A stretch of 64,000 nucleotides of DNA from Amyelois transitella (GCF_032362555.1 NC_083510.1:5297501-5361500), one strand, 5' to 3'; positions 22,088 through 35,955 are shown, counted from the stretch's first letter. The notes: generated by a model from the sequence alone, not told the origin. Program-made: numbers and translations.

Positions 22088-24362
22088 CCATTACTATGAA
22101 TATATATTCCGTGGCGTCCGAGCCGATCCCTATTAAATGAAGTTGCTTAGAACCATAATTCAATGGGTTGGTTGGTCAGGATATTACACGCACGTCATTC
22201 TAACTACAAGAGCTTGAAAACACATGTTAAATATAATATATCTATATAAACCAATTTCCCACGGTGACTGCAAAGTCTTTAACGGGGCTTGTCTTTATCA
22301 GAAGCCGGTAAGATAAAGGTTCAATATTAAAGCCTTTATTTTCTTCCGCGATAATCACTTTTGTCCCTTCACAGGTCTCGGCTCACTTTCCTATTGATTT
22401 TATCCTATCCAAACTCAGTCCTGATTTATGATCGCTTTTACTTTCTGGGACGACGGAAACTTGCGATAAAAGCGACAATAGAAATATAACGACTTCATAA
22501 AACGACACGCTACAAATATAACTCATATAGACGTATGCTTTATGACATGTAACTCCGATAATAAAAACTGATTGACTATTGTGAAATTATATAATCGAAC
22601 CTTAGGTTCAACGTTGTTTTACAAAGGAATTTTACTCCATTTGATTCAACTATTTTCACAAGCCATTTTCACACAGTGTGAGTTTATACAAGTTATTTTA
22701 CAAGTCAAATCTGGATTCCCATTTTTATTCGATTGAATTTCAACTCCTCGTTTTATACCTTTCAAATATTATCTTTTAAGAAGTTATACTATACTATAAA
22801 AGGTAAATATAATGAAAAACCTCTACGATAAAAAGTTGCAGGTTTGTAAATGACTTAAAATTATTTAGAGCACATCACATCCTAGAATATGGTTGAACAG
22901 GTCTATTATCTTCCTTCAATTGAAATAACTTACAGCAGACAGTAATTATTAAAGACAGGTTATTAGTGGAAAACTTTGGCAAGTTGTCTGTCGTGGAAGT
23001 TAACAGCTAAAACTATAATTAAACGTTCAATTTGGTAAGTAATTAAAATAACGAGGACAGTCTATTTGGTGTATAAAATAATGAGCATACCATCTTACAG
23101 ATTTTCTTTAGAAATAAGAAAGCGCTTTCAAGCTATAAGGGGGTATTTTGTCGACATTATGTATATATATATAGATTATATAATTATTTAAATCAAATAA
23201 ATGAATTCCGTTGCGAAATCGCTTTACATAATAACAACTTAAATTTTTATTAAATTTCTGACCTGGAAAACACAGGATGGGTATTATTTTCTCTCTTTAG
23301 TAACCCGACCTGGAGGGGTTAATTCGGGACATCAACCGCCGGCGCCTCGCTGAATGCCCGCCACTCAAAACACTCTCATATTTCACAGACATTTTAATGC
23401 CCTAAATTGATAAGTGGCGAGAGTTCAAATATTTTAATTATATCTACAATACATAATGCGGATTTAAAAATATACGCCTGTGATCTGGCAATTTTATTAT
23501 TATTTTTTTAAACTTAGCTTAGCAAGTTCAGCGTAGCCGCGTGGCATGCGTCAACGAAGTGTAGGCCTATCTGCGACCCTTTCTTGAAGATGACTCAAGC
23601 GAAATTACGACTAGATGAAAACTACTACAAACAAATAATTAAATCCATTTAAAGAGAGACATCATTAATGCAAAGCATATTTATCAACGCGTACTTCGGT
23701 AATTAAAATTCTTTTAAAAAAATATAATACTATAGGTACCTAGACTTTTAACGCCGTTTGACATCTGCCTAGAGATGCAAAAGGGCAGTTTTTGTAAGTA
23801 AATTACTTTTAAATTGGACTGACGATGGTTCAGACAAACAGGCAATTAAACTTTAGTTTTATTTAAACTTATTTAACAATATACACAATTCGGTTGAAAA
23901 AATTATTTTATTTTCTTTCACAAAATTGGATAAGTTAATTACTTCTTCGCCACAGGCCCTTACAAGAGCAATTGGGTTTATTGTCCGCAAACCGCTGCAC
24001 GTTATGGCATCTAAAATGTTTATAGCATAAATATAAATGACAAAGAAAGCCATTTGAACTTATTCACAGCTGTCTGATATTGCCTGATAATGCTTTTCTC
24101 TCTAATTGGGTTGTTTATTTATACTCAGCTATCACCATAAAGCAATGTTTTTCAACTAAAAGTCTACATTTCAATATCGTGATTTCTCGCGGCGTTAATA
24201 GTTTGGCGGATTTATTTGAGAATTTGTCTATAGAATATGCAATATCAATAAAAAAATCATTTATTGCATGGTTTTTTTGGGTTGATTTATGAGGGTGATT
24301 TGCTTTATAAAATTAAACGTCAATTTCCTTTTAGAGAAAAATAATTCCTTAGTTAATTATCC
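22088..24362. other. AT-rich non-coding sequence
   Basis: No gene or repeat family member was supported. A moderately GC-rich patch at 23305-23365 has no identified role. Confidence 0.4.
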
Positions 24363-24440
24363 TTTTTTTTAGTCGCCTTTTACGATATAAATGGGTGAGA
24401 GATTGAGTGGTCCTTTTCTAAAGTGCCCAGAACCATATAC
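24363..24440 (-). repeat. Family A SINE-like repeat, head fragment
   Basis: 'agtcgccttttacgat', 'gagattgagtggtcct' and 'gcccagaaccata' match the reversed head of the complete copy at 42200. Confidence 0.6.
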
Positions 24441-24730
24441 ATAGTTTTTCCACATAACATAATTTTATCGATAGAATTCCATTAAATACAAAATATTTGT
24501 GTATTACATCTCATACGTGTATGTACAGGGGTAAATTCTGCCAAGTAGAATAATAACCTCATTAAATGCCTTTGTTTAAATTAACACACTTAGTTACACA
24601 ATTTGAGTATGTTTCATTTGTTGTGTTTGAGCTCTTCACAAACAAACCTAAGATGCTGAGCCAACTGAGGGCATTTCCTTTGAACTCAGTCCCAAGTTTC
24701 AGGAATGCGCCATATTTTATATAATTCTCG

Positions 24731-24795
24731 TGTGGTTCCCAGCACTTAAGAGCAAGACCACTCCATCTCTTACCCCTTGGATTTAATTTAAGAGA
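24731..24795 (+). repeat. Family A SINE-like repeat, head fragment
   Basis: 'gtgtggttcccagcactt' followed by 'gaccactccatctcttaccc' is the family head. Confidence 0.65.
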
Positions 24796-25384
24796 ACTAA
24801 GGTATGTGCTCAATCACCTAGTGCAAGCATCGGTGCTGGTATGGGAACAAAAAAAACGGCTCTGTATACTCCGCAAAGAATAAAGACGTCGTATCTCGTT
24901 TACATTCTTCAAACCCTACGAATACAGGCGGGTGAAACCTTTTTCCCCAGCGGCTAAAAGATGAGTCATCTAACTAATGTTTTTGAAAATTTTTATGACT
25001 TTGTAACTTGATAAATTAAACAGCCTATTAAGTTAAATACCTATGACATCAAAAATTCGTGAAGAACCGCTCCGGAAAAAATTAAGTCTTTCCTCTTCCC
25101 TTTGTGTAATGTCTTGGAACTAATTACTTAAAGCCGGCCGTCCACTGTGTAAAAAATTTGTATATTCATATACCACTACGTAATAACACACTTCAATAAG
25201 CCGTTATTAAGTTATTCTTGAAAATATGGAAGTAACATAATCCTCTTAATTATAATAAAAATCCATAATGGAATACCTCATCCCTGATTTCATTTAAAGT
25301 GAGAAAAATCAAATCATAAGAATATTTATAGTTTTTTTATTTTAGTATCCTATTTCTCTTTATAATTATACTCGTATATACTTT

Positions 25385-25520
25385 AAGGCGAATGGCTAGC
25401 AACCTGTCACTATTCGAATCTCAATTCTATCATTGAGCCGGGCAGCTGGGCGTGGCCTTTCAGTCTTTTGATGACTGTTGTCTATGTCTGCCCCGCAGGG
25501 GATATAGACGTGATTGTATG
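25385..25520 (+). repeat. Family A SINE-like repeat, well preserved 3' part
   Basis: It runs from 'aggcgaatggctagcaacct' to 'ggatatagacgtgattgtat'. The stem-loop is preserved as CAGTC...GACTG. Confidence 0.8.
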
Positions 25521-26870
25521 TTATATTATGTAGAATTTCAAAGAGATCGGTTTAACTGTACAGATAACATTTATAACATTAGTATGGATTTTCATTTCTA
25601 CGGTAAACCAATTCTTTGAGTGAGTCATCGTGACTTCGGAAGGACAATTTTTCGTGAAGGTCTTAAATCGAATCATTAATCACCGATTTTATTTTTTGGA
25701 CCGACCCATGGATGATGGTGCGTGAAACTCGATTTAGTGAAAATGGACTGGTGCCAATTTCACTACGTAATTTGTTTTCATTACAAAGAAACGAGCGAGA
25801 ATTATGCTATGTCACAAAAATTATAGTCAGGTTTGGAAGGAGAGTACGTTCTCTTTTCCCTATTTGTATTTATAAAAACATACTCAGTTAAATAATCCAA
25901 ACATGCTGTGAATAAAAAGTCACTCCTTTTACATACATAATCACGTATTTATTTTTAGGGGGTAGACAAAGTATAAAAGTTATATAGGATATATAATAAT
26001 AACTCTGTCTACCCCGCAAGGACGTATATGGTAATATACGTGATCATTTGTATGTACACAGTTCAAGCCAAGTTTGAAAAACAAATAACAAACTTACATA
26101 ATATTTTTTGAAACCACTCCAGAAGTTCAATATTGAAATGAAGGTACCTGAAAAAGAAAAAGTATATATGTAAAACTTAAGACCTAGTTAGTAGACCGTG
26201 AATATTTTGAATGCTTTTAATTTGGACGAAGATGAATCTGAATTTAGGAATAAACGAAACTGGTATACTTAAAATGTTACCTTTGTACGTAGCATGCATA
26301 GCAGAGTTTATGTGAAAAGCAATTTTTTAGAAGGCATATATTATGTTTTTCGCTTTATAATAGAAAATTGTAAAAATATGAAAAACACATACCAATCAAT
26401 ACACTCGAATCCTCACTATTTAATTCAATATTTCAACTTTGTTTTAACACTTTGTATGCCACGTCACGTACAAATTTTATCACAATGGACTATGGATATT
26501 TTATGTTCGCCTCAGTACGATCTTTGTGTATGAAAGAACGCGCTTAAATAAACTACAAAAATATACATAGCTAACTTCAATGTTCCATTGGAAACTCCCA
26601 CTGAACCTCAATTATATGAACGTGGCCTTAGAGAAATATGTACGTATGTCTACAAACAACAATGAAATAATGTATAGGATAACTTTGAATCGTATCAAGT
26701 GGAAATCTATAGTTTCTTTTTTATCCAATGGAAAATACGCGCGATATTAGACGTGGGTGTGCATAAAATTCTGTGAGGTTTTTATTCTTTTTTTATTTTT
26801 AGCGTAAGTTTACATACTATATACGTTTGCGTAAATCTCATATACTACAGCTAGTTAAGTCATCACATAA
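25521..26870. other. Non-coding, with Family A tail pieces near 25940-26060
   Basis: 'tgtctaccccgcaagg' and 'aatcacgtattt' are isolated Family A tail fragments in opposite orientations. Nothing else was recognised. Confidence 0.4.
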
Positions 26871-26873
26871 CAT

Positions 26874-26942
26874 CATGGCAAGTGGAAAGATGTATTCTCC
26901 ACCTACTCTGCCTAGAAAGAGGCGCGATTTTATGTTTATATT
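26874..26942 (+). repeat. Decayed 3' end of the (TATG)n LINE
   Basis: 'atggcaagtggaaagatgta' then 'gaaagaggcgcgattttatg' matches the last codons and tail of the LINE at 19594-20448. Confidence 0.7.
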
Positions 26943-27286
26943 TAGTATATATATGTATTTAAACGTGTCAAGCAAGCAAAGAAGAATTTGACCAGTCGAG
27001 ATCTCTATACTCGTCAATTCTGCATGTTTTCTATTCACAAACCCGGTTTCAGTCAGTTTATTAGTCCCTGGATTATTCTGTATGTCGGAGCCCTTTCATT
27101 TAGAAGGGTTATCAACTTGGTCGTCTGCCTTGAGTGAACTGACTCCGTAAACAGAAGCTCGCCATAAAACGTTTTACTGCGGCACACATTCAAATATATT
27201 CATATGGAAAAAATAGTCTTGTCTGATAATTGCTGTTTTCATATAACTTTTGTAAATTATACTATTGATATTACAATTTCACTATT

Positions 27287-27376
27287 GAATATCAATTCCA
27301 TCACTTAGCCAAATAGCTAAACGTGGCCTTTCAGTCTTCAAGACTGTTAGCTCTCTCTACCCCACAAGGGACGCTA
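27287..27376 (+). repeat. Family A SINE-like repeat, 3' half
   Basis: 'gccaaatagctaaacgtggc' is followed by the stem-loop 'cagtcttcaagactg' and 'ctctctaccccacaaggg'. Confidence 0.75.
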
Positions 27377-30300
27377 CCGCTCTTCGGTATCTGTTTTGTT
27401 GGAATAGATATGTATTATCATGTCCCAGACCATCTCATGCGCAAAGGTTGATTTAGCTCTGCTTAACTACTGAGTCGACCGTAAATGTCGCATTATTCTG
27501 GGCTCTAAACATAATTTGCACCCGTTGACGCAACCGAAAAAAGGTCTAAATGTAATATGATTTACTATGAATTTACTTAACTAAATGGTTAATCTATTTG
27601 AAACATGCCGAACATTAATCAAATTAAAACTGGAAGGTCAGAAACGAGCCCAGCATATTCGGGTCCAAATGGGAGCATCCATCAAAATAAATCACTCTTG
27701 TCGGCCCCGGCTATATCTGTTGTACATAAACACCGTTTTGCCCCATCCCTAGAGATACATTGTTAACCAAAACTTAGTCAGTTTCTCCCAGAACCATTTA
27801 TTGATAACGGTTCCACCTTATGGAAATTACCTCGACTCATAAATCCTCATATACAAATGGTAATTCAACGCAACCTCATTTCAATATTTCTATTAGGAAC
27901 GATAAATAATTTTGCTTCTGGTTTGAACTGGATGAAAGTGGCAATGGAAAGACAAAAATGAAGAACTTTCGTAGTTGTAAAAAGGCCAAAGCACTTAAAA
28001 GTAAAATAGGTTCAGTAACTTGATGGATCACAAAATATACACAGACTAGAGTACGTCCGCAGTTACGCATGCGAAAAATCCCGTTAATCGCCCTTCCCTC
28101 GGAAAATTCGAGAAATCCTCTCTTAGAGCACCCCCTTAGAAATTTAAAATTTAGAGACTCACCGGTTCGGGCTGTGCATTGTTTGTCAGTCAATAACGGA
28201 AGATAATCGCGTGAAGTACTTCATGTTCTGGGAAGTTTCACAACCCTCAATGCGAGATTTCTTAATTTTTAATAAAACTTGATAAAACAGTTCGAGTTTT
28301 TGTTTTGTAAAACAAGTGAAGCGGGTGAAATCTTTAAATTCCTTGTTGTTCTGACACAAAGATGCAGTGAAGTTTCAGTGGTTCGTTACTTTTTTTGTAG
28401 GTTATTTTCTTTGTAACATCAAAGATATTTTGTTCAAAATAAGCGTTTAATCTTTGTTTTTAAAATCTCTGTAGACTAAAAATCTACTTTCTGGTTCTAA
28501 TATTATATTTATTGTCGATACTTAATGTCTATACTTTTAATTCCGATAATTTTAAATAAAATCTGTTGGTTCCCGTAAGAGTTGATTATATGTATTTTTT
28601 CCGGTACTGAATAATTTTAAACAGTATTCCCTTATTTGTTATTAATAATTGCCCTTTGTCACTTCGATCGACAAACGAAATTTAAGCGCGTAGCCTTGCG
28701 TCTTCATAAATATTTTTAGGAATAGGTATTCCTCCGGGGCTCTTCCCTCTCTCAAAGTTTATCCATCTTCAGCCAAGCCAGTTGACATAGTTCCCTAAAA
28801 TAACATTATCTGTTTTCTCAACATTTTTGTGATAACTTGAAGACGTCCTAAAAATTATGGCATGGCATAAGAAGTTCCTTAGCATCACAATATTTTTTAT
28901 ACAACAAAATAATTGCCAAAGATTTACTTTGTGACAGAAGAATAAAAAATAATAACATATTTTGGGGTATATATTGGTGGTATTCATATAGAACTTCATA
29001 GAGAACGAGCTTTTAATTTGCATAATCTTATCACATCTGCACCAACAGCTATGCTTCCAAACACGAACATTTACTTAGTTCGCTTACCTACCAGTAGAGA
29101 AATATACTTGACTAGTTACTTGAAATTCATAACGGATACTGTATTAAATAATGTAACGTATTTTTCTGGATCAAATAAACACTGCTCTTTCAAAATTTGA
29201 AACGCAGAGAATCACATAGGTATACGAACTTTTCTACAAGATCATAGCACTTTCCACTACGCTTCGACGCATCACCGCGCCACATATTTTACGTAATTTT
29301 CATAAAGTTTTACTTTTCTAAAATATGAAAAGGGTTTAAATGTTTTTAAGGTTAACTTCAAACAACAGATGATAAAACCAATTACTCAAAACATGTTTCA
29401 CAATTTGGGTACAACAATTAGCGAAGATGATACAAGAAAACAGTGCAAAGCTTTTGTATATCAACTCAAGACATAAAAGATGCCTTGTATAAAGATAAAA
29501 AATTATAATTAAATTGGAAAATTCAATAAATCGAAATGTAATTTACTTTTATACTCCAAAACTAATAATCCACCTACTTACTTTTCCTTTCATATGTTCC
29601 ATGTGACATACATAAGTTTAGATACAAATAAGCGAACGGATCGATCTCCACTGGAACGTGATTTATGTCAAGTGTGGCGCCTGCCATGATAATAATACAA
29701 TAAAATAAAAAGAACATAGAATTAACACATTTTTACTGTGGCCTAGCTAACCCAAAAACCTAAAAAGACCATTTTTATGGGTGATCTGTATAAGAACAGA
29801 TACGTTTTCAGTTTAAGATAAACGAGTAGAAGCCATTGTTATTATTGTAAATCTCTATAAATTAAGAATAATAAATAATAGTGAAATATCATTCAATTAT
29901 TAAATAAAACTTAATAAGAAAATGATTAAATACAGTCAATAATGTACCGACGACTTATAATACTGTACTAAACCTCTATCTTGTTTACGAAACTGAAAAT
30001 TGGGGCACGGTGCTTATTTATTTATGACGTTACTTCACTGAAAATCTCCCGAGAGACACCTGAAGTTACCCGTGTAAAAACCACTACGTTATTCCACCAA
30101 TATCTTTTGTAGAAAATTCCTAAAATCACTTAAAAAGTGGCAGGTTTTCTCAACTTCCTTTCTCGGAAATGTTAAATATAAAAATCTTGCAGTTTATTTG
30201 TTCTAACGTTGGATGACAAAGCTGATTTAAAGCTTGGGCGAAAACCAAAGGAAATCTGTTGAATGTATAGTAATTAGAAAACTTTTCTTAATAAGCTTTT

Positions 30301-30958
30301 TGTTAATGATCTTCTGCTTCAGATTTTTTACTATCTTTTTTTTTCTGTACATGTAGTCCTGCAATAAATATTTGTCACTAATTTGTAATTATGCGTCATT
30401 GGTGTTGTTTAATTGAAGGTAACCATCAACATCTAGCAATTTTCTTTAATATTTATTTTTAGAATGATTTTTATTAATTTCACAGAGCAAACAATCTATT
30501 AATATGAATGAATGTAATGTACTACTTTGTAATACATGAAGACTTTTATGTGAGTGAGGAAACATCTAGCGATTACGAAGAGTGTTACCCGCCTTTGTTG
30601 ATAGTGTTAGTAGTTAGTAGGTGACCTCATTAGCTATTTTGAACACTGCCTCTGTTGCACTATTTGTTTTTACCAAAAACAGAGCAGAATTCCTTGTTAG
30701 AATTAATTCTATATTTGTTTTGTCGCCGCTACAAGCAAACACTGCCTGATTGTGTCTATAGCGTTGGAAAGAGAGAGAGAATTATGAAACAACAACCCCG
30801 AAAATATGTCCCCATACGCACGTAAACCAAATTTAAAAATAAAGATAAAAGACAAAGATAATATATTTGTTAAAACTCGTCATCATACATTCAGTAATTT
30901 TTAGTATTTATCAATGTGAAAAAGAAATGTTTTCATGACAAAGACAGTTTATTTTATA
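27377..30958. other. AT-rich non-coding sequence
   Basis: About 3.6 kb in which no gene, RNA gene or repeat family member could be supported. A 105-codon minus frame (27876-28193) has no recognisable domain. Confidence 0.4.
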
Positions 30959-31215
30959 ATCTGCCTTCGTGGTTCAGTTGCTTAGGCATTAGGCGAGTAG
31001 AACATTTTCTGAGTTATGACCATTACCTACTTTGAGCGCTAAACGATGCTCTTACACGAATGAAACCTGTACATTCAGGCAACTAGGTAGGTATGTAACA
31101 AGGATCCATAGATTCCCTGCTAAGGTTGCGGAGTTCGGACGGGAGTTGCTTCATGTTTTATATGAACCTGAGTTACCTAATCCTGGATCATAGTCAAAAG
31201 GCGCACCTGGTGCCA
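30959..31215 (+). repeat. Family B SINE copy
   Basis: It shares 'gatgctcttacacgaatg', 'cctgtacattcaggcaacta', 'gttgcggagttcggacggga' and 'cctaatcctggatcatagtc' with the copy at 5071-5466. The tRNA-like head is decayed. Confidence 0.65.
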
Positions 31216-31754
31216 ATTACAATTAGGTAAGATATTATATACTACTCGTATATACTCTTCTACGGAAGTTGCTCGTGCTCAATGCCATTGATGGTTCTAT
31301 TTTGTGAAATAAATGAACCATTATATATTAATTTTAATTAAAATTTCTTTGTAGAGAAATTTAAAAGCGCCAGTAAAATTCTCACAAAAAGGCGGTGAAA
31401 ACATTCAATCCACTTAGACTTTTCGCGGCGGTTTTACTCGTTATTTCTCATTAAACGTTGAATAGCGGGCAATTAGCTCCCTATAAAACAGGGGTTATTG
31501 TAGTAATGAAAATTACAACTCTTAAATTTGTTCGTTTGACATTCAATGCTTTTTGTTTTTAAAATTATTCATTACGAATGCCAGTTTGTTTGTTTGAGTA
31601 ACAATATTTTTCAAAACAGTCATAGAATTTAAATCTTAGAATAGAAACTTTGATTTTATTTTTTAGTAAAAGTCAAAGGAAATTGTTTTGTTCTTCAAGT
31701 ATCTTTTACCAAAGCTATGATCTGCGTGAGTTTAATCTAGATAAAAACCTTTCA

Positions 31755-32002
31755 TCATATAATCACGTCTATATCCCTTGCGAGGAAGACAGTGCCGGCA
31801 GTCTTAAAAGACTGACAAGCCACGTTCAGCTGTTGGGCTTAATGATAGAATTGAGATTCAAATAATGACAAGTTGCTACTTCAACGCCTATAAGAAGAAT
31901 CTCAAGTTTATAAACCTATCCCCAAGTCGCCTTTAACGAAATCCATGGGAAAGAGATAGAGTGCTCCTATTTTTTTATTTTGGTGCCAGGAACCACACGA
32001 CA
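31755..32002 (-). repeat. Family A SINE-like repeat, nearly full length
   Basis: It runs from the tail 'aatcacgtctatatcccttg' through the stem-loop, 'gggcttaatgatagaattga' and 'tcccatggattt' equivalents to the reversed head 'ggtgccaggaaccacac'. One of the three most complete copies. Confidence 0.85.
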
Positions 32003-32667
32003 CGAACGACGAAAAACGACAAAACCTTTCCTTGTACCCTAAATAAAAAAAGGCCGCTAGAATCGAAACATTAGACTTTGGGTTTGAAATATAAAGGGTA
32101 TCTTTGAGGTTTCCCTTTAAAAAATGCTCTGCAGTAAATCGCATAGTGAATTTCTGACTATCTAAAAGTTTACTGTTTACGAGAAAGAAAACACTATAAA
32201 CGGAAAGTAGATTTGATCAAAAATCAGCGATCCCATTTTTAAAATGCATACACGTCAATTATTTTTTTAAATAGTTCTTATATGCCAGTTGTACAATAAA
32301 TCGTATTTTTATAATAGTGCTGACTCCCCAACTAAATTTAATCACTGCGGCTAAACGGAGCTAGATGGTTACTGTCTAACTTCTGCTAACTTAGTCTTCT
32401 ATATAGAGGGAGAAGGGTATACTCGTTAAGAAACTACTCGCATCCCAGAATTAGGTTTGTGCCTCGAACAAAATGTTATGTTTTAACTTCCAACATATAA
32501 ATATTAGCAACAAACACTTTCGCTAAAATTAAAACAATGTATGAGTTTACGTACCTTAATCCATATTTAAGCAAAGTTTCAAAAAAATCGGTTCAGCAGT
32601 TTAACCATCACCAGACGTAACCAACAAAAAAAACTTACTTCTATACATTTATGATATTTGTTAAGAT

Positions 32668-32914
32668 CACATCACACAGCATTATTCCTTGCAGGGTAGA
32701 CAGAGCCAACAGTTTTGTAAAGACTGATAGGTCACGTTCAGCTATTTGGCTTTAAGATAGAATTAAGATTCAACTAGTGACAGGTTGCTAGCCCATTGCC
32801 TAAAAGAAGAATCCCAAGTTTATAAGCCTACCCCTTAGTCGACGTCCATGGGAAAGAAATGTAGTGGTCCTATTCTTTTTTCTATTGGAAACATGCCGGG
32901 AACCACACGGCACT
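32668..32914 (-). repeat. Family A SINE-like repeat, nearly full length
   Basis: Same order of blocks as 31755-32002, about 700 bp away and in the same orientation. The head reads 'atgccgggaaccacacggca'. An 83-codon frame at 32848-33099 overlaps it and is incidental. Confidence 0.85.
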
Positions 32915-33545
32915 ATATACGTGATTATATGAATAAAAATTATGTGAGTCTGTTAATTCTCGAAAAATTCCCCTATAAACGACAAATCCCTCAGGCTTGC
33001 CTATCGGAATCCCTCCGACATATACTTACCGATTTTATCGATACTCTGAAACACTTTGATTTATGTGAACTGAAAGCGTTTCAGAAATTATCTGTATAAT
33101 TCACGGGATGGTTCACCCACAAAGAACATTTTTTGTTTCGAAAAAGGGAACTTTCTTGTATAATTCTTTTTTCGCTTCCATGGGAATTTCTAGAAACAAA
33201 AGTCGCATTTGTAACTCATAATATTTGTAATATTTCGTGAAAATATTTATAGTAATCAAAGATTTATTCGTTAGAAAGAAAAATACAAATAAACATATTT
33301 TATTTGTATTTTTACAGGTAAAAACTAAAGTTCCAGTGGGATTTAGGAATAACCTATATTCTTTTGTAGGTCGCGTTAAATTCGTCGGTTTTTGTAGGTG
33401 TGGTTGTGTTTAATACGTGCTACTAATTTATCACTTTTATATAGATGGCGTTAAATACGTCGCATTCTGTTTTGTTGGCACTAAATTCACGCGGGCAAAG
33501 CTGCGGGTAGACGCCAGTAGTTACATAATCGCAAATCCAGATGCC
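32915..33545. other. Non-coding, nothing recognised
   Basis: No supported feature. Confidence 0.4.
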
Positions 33546-33650
33546 AGAATGTGCAGTTATGTAAGTTTCATCGCGATGTTTTCCCTCACCGTAAAAGCAT
33601 CGATTAGCAATCCGACAAATGTACAAAAGTCTGAATATATTTAATAATAA
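33546..33650 (-). repeat. Family B SINE fragment
   Basis: 'cgcgatgttttccctcaccg' followed by 'aaaagcatcgattagcaatc' is the reverse of the central Family B block. Confidence 0.55.
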
Positions 33651-35127
33651 TAGGATTTGAAGCTGAGAATCATACTTTTCAGTTGGATTGGTTGGCTTGA
33701 CCATTGACGCCCTAAATAATGTGTAATAAATAAACAGATAAAAGCCACTGACAATAACTATGTTAGATTAATGAGTTAAGTTTGCTTCTTATCGGCCACT
33801 TCGGAGTTTGGATCAACACGATCTATTCAAGGATCTTATGTCTTTGGACCCTTTCATCTTCACAGTTATTAGATTTTGTGGAGCGATTCTAAACATGACC
33901 AAAATATTGACTCTACTCTTTCTCAACAAGTATTTTGAATGATGCCTTATCAACTTTTACTTTTTAAGGCCATATTTTGTTTAAGAGAAGGGGTATGCAC
34001 CTAAATAATACTTTACTTTGAAATTATTGGACAAAGTTTTATGATAAGCGGGCTACATAGAACTAGCCGACTGTGTCAAATGCCCAAACTATGTATCTTC
34101 TTTATAAATAAATATACTATCGCCTAAAATTGATTGAACCCTCTTACAATATATTTTATATCTGAAAGGATTTAAAAATGAGAAAGTAATCTTTTACTTT
34201 CTTTATTATTCTGTATTCTAGCCCTTGGCTGTTTCGCTCGATAGTTAAACTTTCTTTTCAACTTTGCAGGATCAATCCATTATGAAAAATCTTACGGAAA
34301 CCAGAAACAATACGCTTCATTAGATGGAAAAGCTATCGAATTTGAAATCTACCTAAATCTCAACGTTGCCTATTTGTCTATTTAGAAATACAATACCTCC
34401 AGTAGACAGTGAATGTACTAGAAGCAAAGTAATGTGTCTTCGAAAATATCGTGTTTCGTCCATTATCGTGGCGCGGAAGTTTACCAAGTATTCACACTAT
34501 TTTATGCATATAAGAAAGTCACACCAATCCCAGACCCTATTCAATGACCATGACTCCTCTCCCGAGAGAATTCTCTATATACATCATTCATCAAATTTAA
34601 CAATTATTTTGTGTACCTTGCAATATCCTTCTTGTGTTGAGTAAAAAAACATATGTCAACAATACGTTTAATAACAGCAATAAAATGACGAAAAATTTTG
34701 ATACCAGAGACTATCAAATGATACACGTAGGTACTCTATCCGAACACACCGTGCACCGATGGGATTTAACAACAATTAAACGGATGAGTGAACCATCATG
34801 GATATAATTAGTGACACGGCGACCTAACTATCATTAATTAGTTAATGCATAACTACAAATAATGCCGAACCAATCCGATCTTGTATTACATATTATTGCT
34901 ACCCTCAAACTGAAGATAAGATGCCTGGAAGCATCTTTACTTATTAGCTCTTCCACCAAACCAGACATGGCCTTCGTGAATTAAAGACAAGATTAATTAA
35001 TGTACAAAATCAGTATGACAAAAATGTGACACTGTTTAATTTACAGCTGTGTTTTGTTACCAAGTAAAGTGTTTATTTAACAGACAATTTGTATAAAATG
35101 ATATACTAATTGGCTTAATTGTTATAA
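33651..35127. other. AT-rich non-coding sequence
   Basis: No supported gene or repeat. A 92-codon frame at 34366-34644 has no known motif. Confidence 0.4.
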
Positions 35128-35209
35128 GACGAGGTGGCCGAGAGGTTAAGGCGTTGGACTGCTAATCCAATGTGCTCTGCACGCGTGGGTTCGAATCCCA
35201 TCCTCGTCG
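35128..35209 (+). tRNA. tRNA-Ser (anticodon GCT), copy 1
   Basis: This is an 82-nt class II tRNA. The acceptor stem GACGAGG pairs with CCTCGTC (35202-35208), followed by discriminator G at 35209. The A box is TGGCCGAGAGG and the B box GGTTCGAATCC. The anticodon loop CTGCTAA has GCT at 35161-35163 and reads AGC/AGU serine codons. A long variable arm is present, as expected for serine. T-runs downstream can serve as Pol III terminators. No intron. Identical to the two copies below. Confidence 0.98.
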
Positions 35210-35417
35210 ATATACATTTTGCTTTTTGTATTCATTACTCGACAGGATTTGAAAAATAATCATGGTTCATGAGAAATTGTTTTGTGGGAAACATTACAGT
35301 GTTAAAAAGGTATGTGGGATCAAAAATACGCCATGATAGATTAGGATTTGCAAAAATGTCCCCAAATAATGGGTGATGTTTTTGCACCAATTTTAATTAA
35401 AAATACAAAACATTAAT

Positions 35418-35464
35418 TTTTGTAAGCCAATAGAAATCAATAAGATTTCTATTGGCTTACAAAA
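35418..35464. repeat. Perfect hairpin, 21-bp stem and 5-nt loop
   Basis: Arms at 35418-35438 and 35444-35464 are exact reverse complements around the loop 'aataa'. The arm contains 'gtaagccaatagaaatc'. Confidence 0.85.
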
Positions 35465-35880
35465 GTCTTGCTTGCTTGCATCATCAATATATTACAATTT
35501 TGGAACTGAACAGATAAAAACGCGGTGGTTTTGGAAGGCAAAACTCATATGGACACACCCGCAGTCAATATTTAGTATGTAGATGAAGTATGCCAGATAA
35601 TTTACTTTACACGCCGTATTACAAGTGTGCGTGCTCTCGATAAAGAGCCACATAAATCTCTCAGGTACCAACGTTAATAAGATTCCGAGTACCTAAGAAA
35701 AATACGGGGCTTTTCACTTTATTTGCGACTGTGAATACTGATGTGGATATACCTCGTTCAATTATTTATAGCGAGGAAATAGAAAATCATTAACCTCGAT
35801 TTGATGTAGGTATAAGTGCAGAATATTCGTTCAATTAATTAACTAAATTAAATGAGTCAATGTATTAAATTGAAAAGCAA

Positions 35881-35955
35881 AAAAACTTTTTTAAAACGTA
35901 GCCTTAAGCCGAAGTGTTGACTTCGGATTTAAGCTACATTTTGAAAAAGTTTTTT
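35881..35955. repeat. Long imperfect hairpin, stem about 35 bp
   Basis: Left arm 35881-35915 and right arm about 35919-35955 pair along most of their length, including 'cttaagccgaagt' with 'acttcggatttaag', around a loop of 3-4 nt. It could be a short inverted element or a fold-back RNA. There is no evidence for either. Confidence 0.65.

Noticed and set aside
27876..28193. 105-codon minus-strand frame with a possible splice donor near its 5' end
   Set aside because: No homology is recognisable by eye, the C-terminus is low complexity, and a lone GTGAGT is common by chance.
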